Part shown: piece after piece, positions 1-6,688 of the stretch | Layout of the letters: every line of letters starts with the position of its first letter | How positions within the stretch are numbered: the stretch's first letter is position 1 | NCBI GenBank assembly: GCA_035373905.1 | Contig: DAOSOK010000067.1 | Location: 1-14,012 of the forward strand | DNA length: 14,012 nucleotides | DNA from: Candidatus Ozemobacteraceae bacterium | GTDB lineage: Bacteria > Muiribacteriota > Ozemobacteria > Ozemobacterales > Ozemobacteraceae | Reading direction: 5' to 3' | Translations under genes and position numbers: made by a program | Notes under the pieces: generated by a model | Databases searched by the model: none | What the model was told of the DNA's origin: nothing | Seen by the model: the letters and a program-made list of their open reading frames with translations, nothing else

Positions 1-67
1 ATTCAAGCGGGCCCAGTCACCGAATTCCTCAAAAAGGGCCCACCGTCAATGAAGCGTCATCCTTGGG

Positions 68-2194
68 TTGATTCCGAAAAAGAGGCGCATAGGGTTATTC
101 AAACGGATTCGTGAGATTCTCATGCCCTACAAAGATGAATTGAAAGACAACGTCAGGTTCCGGGGCATGTTTGAGAACGTTCCGGATATCGAAGACGTGG
201 AATACTTTCTGAATCGCTCCGAATGCCGTGTGGACAAAGTTCTTCCCACCGTTCTGAACATATTTCGCGATGAAATCGAGCATCTCGAACGAGCGATCAA
301 GGTCAAGTCGACGAGGTTCCTCGAGAGACTTGCCGAAGTGCAGTCGACCTTCCGTCTCAGCGATGCGGAAACGCACCTTCTCTCCATGGCCGTTCTGTAC
401 AAGATATCAGAGCGGTTCGAATCGTTGTGCGACGCGGTTCCTTCCGGCCGGAGAAATTATTTCAACTGGGCCGTCAAACTGCAGAACCTCACGAACCTGA
501 AGCGCCATGAGCTGATGAAGGCCACGTCATCCGAAAGCCTCATCCGAAAACTCGGCTTCATTGACCGCGACGGCGAGGCAAAGAACGAAATCGTCGAGTT
601 CCTGATCGGCACGGGGAAAATCGGCCTCACGAGCAGTTACTTCAAAAAATTCGAAGGTGCCGCCATTCCTCTCGAAAAGCTGATGATCGCACCGACCGAC
701 GTGGAAGCCATCAGAACGATTCTTGCCAACCGGTCGCCAAAAACGGGGGTGAACATTCTCCTTGCCGGTCCTCCCGGAACGGGGAAAACCGAAACCGTCC
801 ACGCGCTTGCCCGGGAGCTCGGCCTGAGCTTGTATGAAGTCGCCTCGATGCCCAATACCAGGAACGATGACGGCGACACGGCCGGCGCCAACGGCATGTT
901 CCGGATGCGCGGGCTCGTGGCCTGCCGGAACTCCATCGGAAGCTACGATGACGGGGCGATTCTCATCGATGAAGCCGACGCCCTCATCGGCAGCGGAAGG
1001 CCCGACGGACTGCTCGGTTCACTGTTCGGCACGTTCGGTTCGACCGTGGGAAAGGCGATCACCAACGACGCGCTCGATTCGGCCGTCTGCCCGCAGTTCT
1101 GGGTCGTGAACAGTCTCAATGGCATCGATCCATCGACCCGCCGCCGGTTCGATTACGCCGTCAGATATGAGAGGTCAACCCCGAAAGACCGTCTCATGAT
1201 CTGGGAAACGGCCACTCGGAAATTCGGCCTGGCCCGGTATCTCTCGCGCGACGATCTGGAGCGGTTCTCTCGGGAGCACCCGGTCGATGCGGGTGGAATT
1301 ACTTCCGCCCTGAAGAATGCGGCGAACCTCCCGGCGGAATACATGACGAAAAAAGAGTTCGTCAGGTATATCGAACAGCTTCTCGAGGCACAGGGTCTCT
1401 TTACTGAGAACCGGTCCGGCACCGAAGTCGTCCGGCGACGTGCGGGTGAGCAGGTCGATATTACAACGCTCAATATTGAACCGGCGGCCGACATGAAACG
1501 GATCCTCGCCGTCGCCGCGAAATGGCGTGAAGATGCCGGCGCAAACAGCCTGAACATCCTCCTCCAGGGCCCTCCCGGAACGGGAAAGACGCACTTCGCG
1601 CACCACCTGGCCGAACTGCTGGGAAAGCAACTGCACGTGAAAACCTGTTCCGAGATCCTGAGCCCCTACGTCGGCATGACGGAAAAGACGATCAGGGAAA
1701 TATTCCGCCAGGCCGAGCGCGAGAACGCCGTGCTGTTCCTCGACGAGGTCGACAGCCTTCTTTCGAGCCGGGAATCGGCCGTTCGAAGCTGGGAGGTGAC
1801 CCAGGTCAACGAACTGCTGTCGGCGCTCGAAACGTTCAAGGGCGTGTTTCTGGCTGCTACGAACCACGCCTCATCGCTGGATAAGGCATCGATGCGCCGA
1901 TTCCACTTCCGCCTGCGATTCGGCGAGCTCGCCCCGGCAGCCGCTGAACTCTTCTACCGAAAGCTCCTTGCAGGGTTCGCCGAAGACGCGATTACGCCGA
2001 CCGTCAGGAAAAGGCTCTCCAGCATGACCGGTCTCGTCCCGAGCGACTTCGCGAACGTGCGCCGCCGCATGACGCTTGTCCCCGGCATGACGGTCCCCCA
2101 TGCGGAAATGATCGACGGACTCCTCGAAATGCGCAACTCCCGCTCTCCCGAACGCCGCGCGCTGATCGGCTTCACGAGCACAGATGGGGCGTGA
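68..2194 (+). CDS. Dual-domain AAA+ ATPase (Cdc48/SpoVK-like), copy 1
   Basis: The protein has about 708 residues with two complete AAA+ modules after an N-terminal helical domain of about 200 residues. Module 1 has Walker A GPPGTGKT at 234-241, Walker B ILIDEAD at 298-304, a sensor-1-like Asn near 348 and an arginine cluster DPSTRRRFD at 354-362. Module 2 has Walker A at 501-508, Walker B LFLDEVD at 556-562, an aromatic pore-loop motif YVGMTE and MRRF arginines. AAA+ proteins of this type remodel or unfold protein complexes by ATP-driven threading; the substrate is unknown. The start used is TTG at 68, after an in-frame stop at 50. ATG at 122 has a better-placed purine stretch, but similarity to the paralog at 6689 extends upstream of it. 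Relative to that paralog about 46 N-terminal residues are absent. It is followed after 38 bases by an HTH gene. The family call is secure; the role is not. Confidence 0.9.
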   Translation: MIPKKRRIGLFKRIREILMPYKDELKDNVRFRGMFENVPDIEDVEYFLNRSECRVDKVLPTVLNIFRDEIEHLERAIKVKSTRFLERLAEVQSTFRLSDAETHLLSMAVLYKISERFESLCDAVPSGRRNYFNWAVKLQNLTNLKRHELMKATSSESLIRKLGFIDRDGEAKNEIVEFLIGTGKIGLTSSYFKKFEGAAIPLEKLMIAPTDVEAIRTILANRSPKTGVNILLAGPPGTGKTETVHALARELGLSLYEVASMPNTRNDDGDTAGANGMFRMRGLVACRNSIGSYDDGAILIDEADALIGSGRPDGLLGSLFGTFGSTVGKAITNDALDSAVCPQFWVVNSLNGIDPSTRRRFDYAVRYERSTPKDRLMIWETATRKFGLARYLSRDDLERFSREHPVDAGGITSALKNAANLPAEYMTKKEFVRYIEQLLEAQGLFTENRSGTEVVRRRAGEQVDITTLNIEPAADMKRILAVAAKWREDAGANSLNILLQGPPGTGKTHFAHHLAELLGKQLHVKTCSEILSPYVGMTEKTIREIFRQAERENAVLFLDEVDSLLSSRESAVRSWEVTQVNELLSALETFKGVFLAATNHASSLDKASMRRFHFRLRFGELAPAAAELFYRKLLAGFAEDAITPTVRKRLSSMTGLVPSDFANVRRRMTLVPGMTVPHAEMIDGLLEMRNSRSPERRALIGFTSTDGA

Positions 2195-2232
2195 GACCTG
2201 CAGATTCTGCCTGTATAACCGGAGGATTCGCC

Positions 2233-2526
2233 ATGAGCATCCAGGGAATCGTTAAAAGATACGCGCTGATCATCGAAAAGGTGACGCGGTGCCGCTACCC
2301 GTCGTTGTCACAGATTCATCGGTTCCTGCATGCGCACGGTCTCGAGATAACCACGCGCACCCTCCAACGCGACATAGCCGGCATATCGCTCGAGTTCGGC
2401 ATCACGGTGAAATACGACCGCCGTCATCGAGGCTACGTCCTCACCCGCGACGAAGGCGACAACCCCGAAATCCTTCTCCGTTTCCTCGCGGCTGTCAGTC
2501 ACGCAAGCCACAACGGTCAGCACTGA
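2233..2526 (+). CDS. Short WYL-type helix-turn-helix regulator lacking the WYL domain
   Basis: This 97-residue protein matches the N-terminal DNA-binding part of WYL/DeoR-like regulators. It has a leader helix (IVKRYALIIEKV), then a winged HTH at about 25-52 with TTRTLQRDI as the recognition helix, and a wing ending in KYDRRHRGYVL at about 60-70. Known WYL regulators continue with a ligand-binding WYL domain of about 150 residues. Here the chain stops after a short helix (NPEILLRFL), and no WYL-like sequence follows the stop. ATG 2233 is chosen because GGAGG lies 7-8 bases upstream. An in-frame GTG at 2191 overlaps the AAA+ stop and could give a 111-residue form by coupling. It lies 38 bases after the AAA+ gene and is probably cotranscribed. 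It may be an autoregulator of the island or the stump of a longer regulator. Confidence 0.8.
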   Translation: MSIQGIVKRYALIIEKVTRCRYPSLSQIHRFLHAHGLEITTRTLQRDIAGISLEFGITVKYDRRHRGYVLTRDEGDNPEILLRFLAAVSHASHNGQH

Positions 2527-2568
2527 CTGGGCGTATGTTCCGGCCGAATCATAGGCTTATCGATCTAC

Positions 2569-2585
2569 GCGACACCACGTGTCGC
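2569..2585. promoter_or_regulatory. Perfect inverted repeat, candidate operator
   Basis: The 7-base arms GCGACAC and GTGTCGC are separated by CAC. It sits 43 bases after the stop of the HTH gene, in the gap before the next small ORF. No T-run follows, so it is not a typical terminator. It could be an operator for the adjacent HTH protein or an RNA hairpin; there is no direct support for either. Confidence 0.3.
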
Positions 2586-2654
2586 AGTGTGCGGATTATG
2601 ATGCGCTTACGAAGGGTGCGGCCAGAATGAGCAATGAGCATGGGAGGTTTCGTC

Positions 2655-2750
2655 ATGGATATGAATCGGAAGGTTATGGTCATTATTGGCGTCGGCGGAG
2701 CTGGGATGAACTGCCTGGGGAACATACGTGAACGGATCGCCAGCCGATAA
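2655..2750 (+). CDS. 31-residue mini-ORF with a GVGGAG nucleotide-binding-like motif
   Basis: This short ORF starts at ATG 2655 with GGGAGG seven bases upstream, a better site than for any overlapping small ORF. The product begins MDMNRKVMVIIGVGGAGMN and ends at TAA 2748. The beta-strand plus GVGGAG(M)N pattern resembles the first strand and glycine loop of FtsZ/tubulin-like GTPases, and less closely Rossmann dinucleotide-binding folds. Real members of those families are at least ten times longer. It is therefore either a fragment of a decayed gene or a genuine microprotein. An overlapping frame continues open beyond it (GTG 2728 to about 2817) without recognisable similarity. Confidence that it is translated is moderate; function is unknown. 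Confidence 0.4.
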   Translation: MDMNRKVMVIIGVGGAGMNCLGNIRERIASR

Positions 2751-2891
2751 TTCCGACAAGCTCGTCGGCTGCAAGGTAATGCAAATAATAAACTATATGA
2801 CCACATATTGCCAATGAAGGGCGCTTGAAAACACTGATTTATCAGAGTGAACTGGGAATATTCATTCTGCAGAAATCGTTAGGAGACTCAT
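2751..2891. other. AT-rich intergenic stretch with small palindromes
   Basis: With the area around 2527-2654 this forms a gap of about 365 bases without a substantial gene. It contains a 5-bp hairpin (CCGAC...GTCGG, 2753-2768), a palindrome CTGAT-TT-ATCAG at 2834-2845 and a 10-bp palindrome TTCTGCAGAA at 2865-2874 just before the SD of the next gene. The latter two could be operator-like sites. No convincing -35/-10 pair was found. Confidence 0.4.
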
Positions 2892-3071
2892 ATGAGAGAC
2901 ATCAAGCGAATTGAAAGGATGTTGGCGACGATAAAAGAGAAATGGTTGTTGAATCCTGATTTGCGGCTGGGTCAGATAATCATCAATGCGGTCAGACCTG
3001 AGCATCCGTGTCCTGAAGTTTTTTATATCGAAGACACGGAGCTGGAAAAGTCTATCTCAACGATGAAATGA
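2892..3071 (+). CDS. Small conserved-looking protein (MRDxxRIE ... PDLRLGQII ... FYIEDTEL)
   Basis: The product has 59 residues, starts at ATG 2892 with AGGAG six bases upstream, and ends at TGA 3069. Visible landmarks are the start MRDIKRIERM, a Trp-containing helix followed by NPDLRLGQII at about 21-30, and an acidic FYIEDTELEK near the C-terminus. This pattern matches, from memory, a widespread small protein family of unknown function often seen near mobile or toxin-antitoxin genes; no domain name is claimed. The same SD/start/N-terminus pattern recurs in degraded form at 9006, after the second AAA+ gene. It is probably cytosolic, with no signal peptide or membrane segment. Confidence 0.7.
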   Translation: MRDIKRIERMLATIKEKWLLNPDLRLGQIIINAVRPEHPCPEVFYIEDTELEKSISTMK

Positions 3072-3081
3072 TCGGGCAGCT

Positions 3082-3096
3082 AGCCATGAGATGGCT
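3082..3096 (+). other. Short perfect hairpin after the 59-residue gene
   Basis: The arms AGCCAT and ATGGCT (6 bp) enclose a GAG loop, 11 bases after the upstream stop codon. No T-run follows directly, so termination would be weak. The next 50 bases are very AT-rich and precede the next gene, where a promoter would be expected. Confidence 0.3.
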
Positions 3097-3151
3097 CTCC
3101 AGGGTTCTCTATTGTATATTAGTATAGATATATGATAAAGGAGACGTCTTT

Positions 3152-3544
3152 ATGTTGCCGGAACAGATTGATGTTCTGAAAACGGTTAACACCGACGTCC
3201 TGGAAGACCCCTATTCGGTCTATGTGATTCTTCGCGCGATAGATGAGGAGGCAGCTGGTGAAGAGGTGAAGCTCCCCCCGGATGATGAGAACATCCAATG
3301 GTTGTTGTGGTGCATCAGGGGGCAGGATGAACTGCCATACGTTTTCCTGAAGGCCGAGGAATACCCGCCCGAGAAGCTCATTCCGTTCGCAAAACTCGAC
3401 GAGCGAAGACAGCAGAAGATTCTCTACAGGGCCTATTATCTCTATATGCGTCTGTTCCAGTTCAAGGGGCGTAAGGAAAAGCTTCCCCTCGTTGCACTGA
3501 ATCACTGCTTCCCTCTTCGTTGGCGCGCTCGCCTTTTTCGTTAA
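3152..3544 (+). CDS. Hypothetical protein, 130 residues
   Basis: The start ATG 3152 is supported by AAAGGAG at 3137-3143. The protein is acidic in its first half (EDPYSVY, IDEEAAGEEVKLPPDDENIQW) and basic and aromatic toward the end (RRQQKILYRAYYLYMRLFQFKGRK, shown here only as a landmark of Tyr/Arg-rich helix at about 85-110). It has no signal peptide, membrane segment or motif that I recognise. The upstream 50 bases are AT-rich and probably hold a promoter, so this may be the first gene of the array running to 8944. The next SD-supported start is 88 bases downstream. The function is unknown; coding status is supported by the SD and an uninterrupted frame. Confidence 0.7.
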   Translation: MLPEQIDVLKTVNTDVLEDPYSVYVILRAIDEEAAGEEVKLPPDDENIQWLLWCIRGQDELPYVFLKAEEYPPEKLIPFAKLDERRQQKILYRAYYLYMRLFQFKGRKEKLPLVALNHCFPLRWRARLFR

Positions 3545-3552
3545 ACCGCTTA

Positions 3553-3580
3553 TTTTGGGAAAACTGTTAAATAGTATAAA
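3553..3580 (+). promoter_or_regulatory. Weak candidate promoter before the HTH gene
   Basis: TATAAA at 3575-3580 is a good -10 match in an AT-rich gap. The hexamer 16 bases upstream (TTTTGG, 3553-3558) is a poor -35. It would place transcription start about 45 bases before the ATG at 3633. Confidence 0.3.
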
Positions 3581-3632
3581 TGATGTATCGAATAGAGAGA
3601 CTGGTGAATATTTTTACAGAGAGGTGGTCGAT

Positions 3633-4271
3633 ATGGGTGCGTATCTCGACGGGCTCAGAACTCTGGTCAGGCAAGCTGTGAAGCAGGACGGACGCGGCCC
3701 CTTCTCGCGCGCTCTCGGATACAGGAATTCGGCGAAAGGCATTCGGCGCATCGAGAAGTTTCTCGCCGGGGATGACCACGGAGTGGACTTGTTCCGGCGT
3801 CTCGCAACGGTATTCCGCCTCGACTCGAATTACGTTATCGAAAAAGCCGCTGCGGATCTCGAAGCCGACCGGAAACGCGAAATCGAGGTCATGGTCGCGA
3901 AGGCGCGAGCCGAGTTCCATCCTCACCTGTTTGTCGAGACAGAACGCACGATTCCTTCTCCGATATTTGTAGCTATCATTTCCGGAGCACCATATTGGCG
4001 GTTCATCCCCGTCAATGAGGCCGATTTGAGCCACGGCGAGGTCGGCGACCTCATTCGCTGGCATTTCAAATACAGGAAAGGCGCGATAATCACCTTCGGG
4101 AAGATCATCGGCTATCGATACCAACAGACCTACGACAACGGTATGAAGTTCGACACCGACGGGAATTTCGTTGAAAAGTTCGAGGCGCCTGCCGAATCCA
4201 TACCGGCCATGAGCCTTTCCTACAAAGGCCGCGAAATCCCCTCGGGTGTCTTCCGAAACTTCACAACATGA
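3633..4271 (+). CDS. HTH (XRE-like) protein with unknown C-terminal domain
   Basis: This 212-residue protein starts at ATG 3633, preceded by GAGGTGG. An upstream in-frame extension to 3555 exists but lacks an SD. Residues about 24-67 (FSRALGY..SAKGIRRIEKFLAGD...LFRRLATVFRLD) resemble a five-helix lambda-repressor-like HTH, including the LGY-N-KG-RR-E pattern common in small bacterial HTH proteins. A charged helix spans about 73-98. The C-terminal part (110-205) is beta-rich, with GAPYWRFIPV, WHFKYRKGAIITFGKIIGY and repeated aromatic residues, and I cannot assign it. The two-part build fits a sensor or repressor whose C-terminal domain binds a ligand or partner. It lies 66 bases before the DnaB_N fusion gene, in the same frame, and is probably in the same operon. 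Confidence 0.75.
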   Translation: MGAYLDGLRTLVRQAVKQDGRGPFSRALGYRNSAKGIRRIEKFLAGDDHGVDLFRRLATVFRLDSNYVIEKAAADLEADRKREIEVMVAKARAEFHPHLFVETERTIPSPIFVAIISGAPYWRFIPVNEADLSHGEVGDLIRWHFKYRKGAIITFGKIIGYRYQQTYDNGMKFDTDGNFVEKFEAPAESIPAMSLSYKGREIPSGVFRNFTT

Positions 4272-4337
4272 ACGAGCCTGCCCTTTGTGTTCACCGTGAT
4301 TCATGAATTGATGGATTCGTCGAAAACAGGAGGCCGT

Positions 4338-5504
4338 ATGGCATACCGGAAAAAGCTCGAGACCTGGCCGTTCGATGATGCCGCCTGGAGTCGCATCACC
4401 AAGCGTCTGAAAAAACACGCGGCCGCCAAAAAACCACCCCTGCTCGGCCCGTTCCTGGTCCATGACGGTCGAATCGTTGCCTGTCCTTCCAGCATTCGGA
4501 AAGGGGTGGGCGACTGGAAGTATCTTCTCACGCGTGACACCGTCGTCGATTGCCGCAAAATGCTTCTCAGTGAATGCCCCGAGCTCGGTAGACAGAACGT
4601 CGAGGCGCTTCCGGAAGGGTATGTACAGCTCGATCTCGAACGAAACACATTCGTAATTTCCGCGAGTCGAGAAATCCTTTCCGATCGCGCGCTCATCCGG
4701 AAAATCCGCCAGTGCTTCCGAATCCCGCGATTATCTCCAGTCGGGCTGAGGGACTACGGGAAGGAAGCATTATGCCTCACGTGCATGAAAAGCGGAAAAG
4801 GGTGGATGGGAACCGGGGTGACGGAGCGGGTCTACGATTTCCCGCTTGATTTGTTGTTCGAGGCGCTCCACACCTGCCCGTCGTATTCCAGTTTCAGAGT
4901 TGTCGGCAGAAAGGACGACCTCGTCACGGTGATGCTGTCGAAAGATCTGACGTACACCACGTGCGGCTTCCTCCGGTTCGTGGTATCCGAGCGGGAACGG
5001 GCTGACGACGTGCGCCAGATCGTCGATGCCGCCGTCAGGCAGATGAAATCCGATTCGATGAAGCTGTATGTCGGCATCGATGTCAAGCCGTTGAGGCAGG
5101 AGGACTGCATCTGCCTCGACGCGGCCTTTTTCTCGATGGAGGTGAATGCCCCGAAACTCGAACAGACGCCGGCCGAAGCCGAGATGCAGATTCTCGCGGC
5201 GATCATGGCGGAGTGGAACGGCAACGCCGAGCTTTCCGACATGGCCGTTGCTCTTTTGAAACCCGAACACTTCACCGTTCCGGCTCACCGAGGCATCTTC
5301 CGGGCTATCGCCGACTTGAAGACGAGGGAGAAGTACGTTTTCGAAATCCATGTGATCAAGGAAATGAAAAGAACGGGCCGGCTTGCCGAGGCCGGCGGTG
5401 AAGCCTTCATCTGGATGATTGTCCGGCAGTTGTCGGATCTTTTTCCGGGGGAAGCCATCAAGAAACTGATCAGGAAACTCTCGGCGTCGACGCAGACGGA
5501 ATGA
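4338..5504 (+). CDS. DnaB N-terminal-domain protein without helicase motor, fused to an unknown domain
   Basis: The 388-residue product starts at ATG 4338 with AGGAGG at 4328-4333; an in-frame GTG at 4287 lacks an SD. Residues about 280-363 match the DnaB helicase N-terminal domain: AEMQILAAIM, LLKPEHFTVPAHRGIFRAI, a charged link, then VIKEMKRTGRLAEAGGEAFI. In DnaB this helical domain forms the collar and contacts DnaG primase. The RecA-like motor (Walker A/B) of DnaB is absent and only about 25 residues follow. The first 270 residues are mixed alpha/beta with scattered cysteines (CLTCMKSGKGW near 146-156) and are not recognised. Possible roles are a helicase/primase decoy, a loader-like adaptor or a replication regulator. 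It lies 36 bases before the cREC gene. Confidence 0.8.
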   Translation: MAYRKKLETWPFDDAAWSRITKRLKKHAAAKKPPLLGPFLVHDGRIVACPSSIRKGVGDWKYLLTRDTVVDCRKMLLSECPELGRQNVEALPEGYVQLDLERNTFVISASREILSDRALIRKIRQCFRIPRLSPVGLRDYGKEALCLTCMKSGKGWMGTGVTERVYDFPLDLLFEALHTCPSYSSFRVVGRKDDLVTVMLSKDLTYTTCGFLRFVVSERERADDVRQIVDAAVRQMKSDSMKLYVGIDVKPLRQEDCICLDAAFFSMEVNAPKLEQTPAEAEMQILAAIMAEWNGNAELSDMAVALLKPEHFTVPAHRGIFRAIADLKTREKYVFEIHVIKEMKRTGRLAEAGGEAFIWMIVRQLSDLFPGEAIKKLIRKLSASTQTE

Positions 5505-5540
5505 TCCTTCAAAACATCGAAGAAAGGCGGGTGCGACCCT

Positions 5541-5951
5541 ATGAGCATCTTTCTTCTCGAAGACAATGAATCCCGGATCCACCGGTTCGCGGAACTCGGC
5601 CTGGATATCGTCGTCCGGAACGATGCGTTCGATGCCATCGCGTATCTTCACGCGCATCGCGCGGCGATTCGGTTGCTCTCGCTCGATCATGACCTGAAGC
5701 CCCACGAGACCCCGTGCGGCAATCTCGGAATCGCCTGCGGTTGTTTCGTCGTCGACTTTTTGAACCTGATGGAGCCGTTCTGCCCGGTGATGATCCACAC
5801 ATCGAACGAGGTGGGCGCGCTCGTCATGAAACACCGCCTCACCGCCCGCGGCTGGAACGTCATCTGGGTGAAGTCCGAGCTCCTTTACCCCGACGACTGG
5901 ATCCAGACACTTTGGAACGACCGTGCGCGGGAAGCCCTGGGCCTCAAGTAG
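5541..5951 (+). CDS. Cyclic-phosphate-processing receiver-like (cREC) protein
   Basis: This 136-residue protein has the receiver-like start MSIFLLEDNESRIHRF, a central LSLDHDL motif at 46-52 and IHTSNEVGA at 85-93. The xLDHDL plus H-(S/T)-xN pair is characteristic of the cREC family, proposed from comparative genomics to process cyclic phosphates and found in nucleic-acid conflict contexts. It differs from classical response regulators, whose phospho-acceptor context is LLDxxMP. Length is typical of a single domain with no output domain. The start has a GGCGGG-type purine stretch upstream, not an ideal SD. It is in the middle of the array between the DnaB_N fusion and an unknown protein. The family assignment rests on motifs; catalytic activity is inferred. 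Confidence 0.75.
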   Translation: MSIFLLEDNESRIHRFAELGLDIVVRNDAFDAIAYLHAHRAAIRLLSLDHDLKPHETPCGNLGIACGCFVVDFLNLMEPFCPVMIHTSNEVGALVMKHRLTARGWNVIWVKSELLYPDDWIQTLWNDRAREALGLK

Positions 5952-5972
5952 ACGGCAGGAAAGGGGAGGGGA

Positions 5973-6440
5973 ATGAACGAGTACAAGCGCAGGCGCGATG
6001 CCTTCATCAGAAAGCATTTCCCCTTTCCCGAGAGTCTCGAACGTGCGATACGATTATCAGCTCCGGCGAGCTTCTCCACTATGCTGTGCGGTGAAGACCC
6101 TCTGTTGAAACTCCACCGGATCGATCGCCCGCAGAGAATCACGCGACTCCTGGAAACGATCGGCTATTGTCGCCATTTCAATTGGTCATATACATTCAAC
6201 GATATATACGCGATAACAGACTGGTGTGCCCTTTCCTGGAAACCCGGCAGCGGCCTCTTGGTCCACTTTGAAAGTCTCAATATTCACCACGTTCACGACC
6301 CGCGACTCGATGTCGGTTGGGTCGATGAAACCCGGGAATTCCTCTTCTCGAAGCGCAAGATCATCCTGACGCATTTTTGCTGCGGCCTGCTGTTACAGCA
6401 CTTCAGAGAGGAAGATATTTGTGTTCTGCTTTGGAAATGA
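5973..6440 (+). CDS. Hypothetical protein, 155 residues
   Basis: ATG 5973 is preceded directly by a very strong purine tract, GGGGAGGGGA, and lies 21 bases after the cREC stop. The protein starts with a basic helix (MNEYKRRRDAFIRKHFPFPE). Its centre is rich in Trp, His and Tyr (HFNWSYTFNDIYAITDW; HFESLNIHHVHDP) and the C-terminus is hydrophobic (ILTHFCCGLLLQHF). Clustered histidines and acids could bind metal, but no known motif is evident. The C-terminal hydrophobic part is too short and too polar to be called a membrane anchor. The close spacing suggests a partner of cREC. Function is unknown. Confidence 0.7.
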   Translation: MNEYKRRRDAFIRKHFPFPESLERAIRLSAPASFSTMLCGEDPLLKLHRIDRPQRITRLLETIGYCRHFNWSYTFNDIYAITDWCALSWKPGSGLLVHFESLNIHHVHDPRLDVGWVDETREFLFSKRKIILTHFCCGLLLQHFREEDICVLLWK

Positions 6441-6499
6441 TTGTAGATCCTGCTTCATCACGAGATCTTCTATATGAAATGAAAGAACGAGGTGGCCGT

Positions 6500-6649
6500 A
6501 TGAAGAAACATAAACGCAAGAAAAAGAAACCAAGACCGACAATTGAATCAGATGTTGAAAAGGCGGTCCGACAAGCCGTCGAAGAATTCAAGAAAAAATT
6601 CCCTGGTCTCCTCGAGGAATTGTTCGAGACGGAACGAAAAAGCAAATAA
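6500..6649 (+). CDS. Small lysine-rich helical protein, 49 residues
   Basis: ATG 6500 follows GAGGTGG with a 4-5 base spacer. The product opens with a dense Lys/Arg run (residues 1-11) followed by an amphipathic helix VEKAVRQAVEEFKKKFPGLLEELF. An in-frame ATG at 6437 overlaps the previous stop (ATGA) and would give a 70-residue form by translational coupling, so the start is ambiguous. A basic tail plus charged helix suits a nucleic-acid- or protein-binding accessory factor, for example an adaptor for the AAA+ ATPase encoded 39 bases downstream; that is inference only. Confidence 0.6.
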   Translation: MKKHKRKKKKPRPTIESDVEKAVRQAVEEFKKKFPGLLEELFETERKSK

Positions 6650-6688
6650 AACACATGCCGCATTCCATACAAGGAGGTCCAACCGATC

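Noticed and set aside
1..114. Open frame from the left edge to TGA 112, possibly the tail of an upstream gene
   Set aside because: Only 37 codons, no recognisable family, and it overlaps the better supported N-terminus of the AAA+ gene in another frame.
1175..1867. Long minus-strand frame opposite the first AAA+ gene
   Set aside because: Antisense shadow of a strongly coding plus-strand gene; Arg/Gly/Asp-rich, no initiation signal.
2535..2630. Small ORF starting MFRPNHRL
   Set aside because: No SD, Arg-rich frame typical of noncoding GC-rich DNA, no motif.
2627..2728. Overlapping ORF starting MSNEHGRF
   Set aside because: Weak initiation site and overlaps the 2655 ORF, which has a far better SD and a recognisable motif.
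4770..6017. 415-codon minus-strand frame
   Set aside because: Runs across the DnaB_N and cREC genes, both supported by motifs on the plus strand; no SD or family match.
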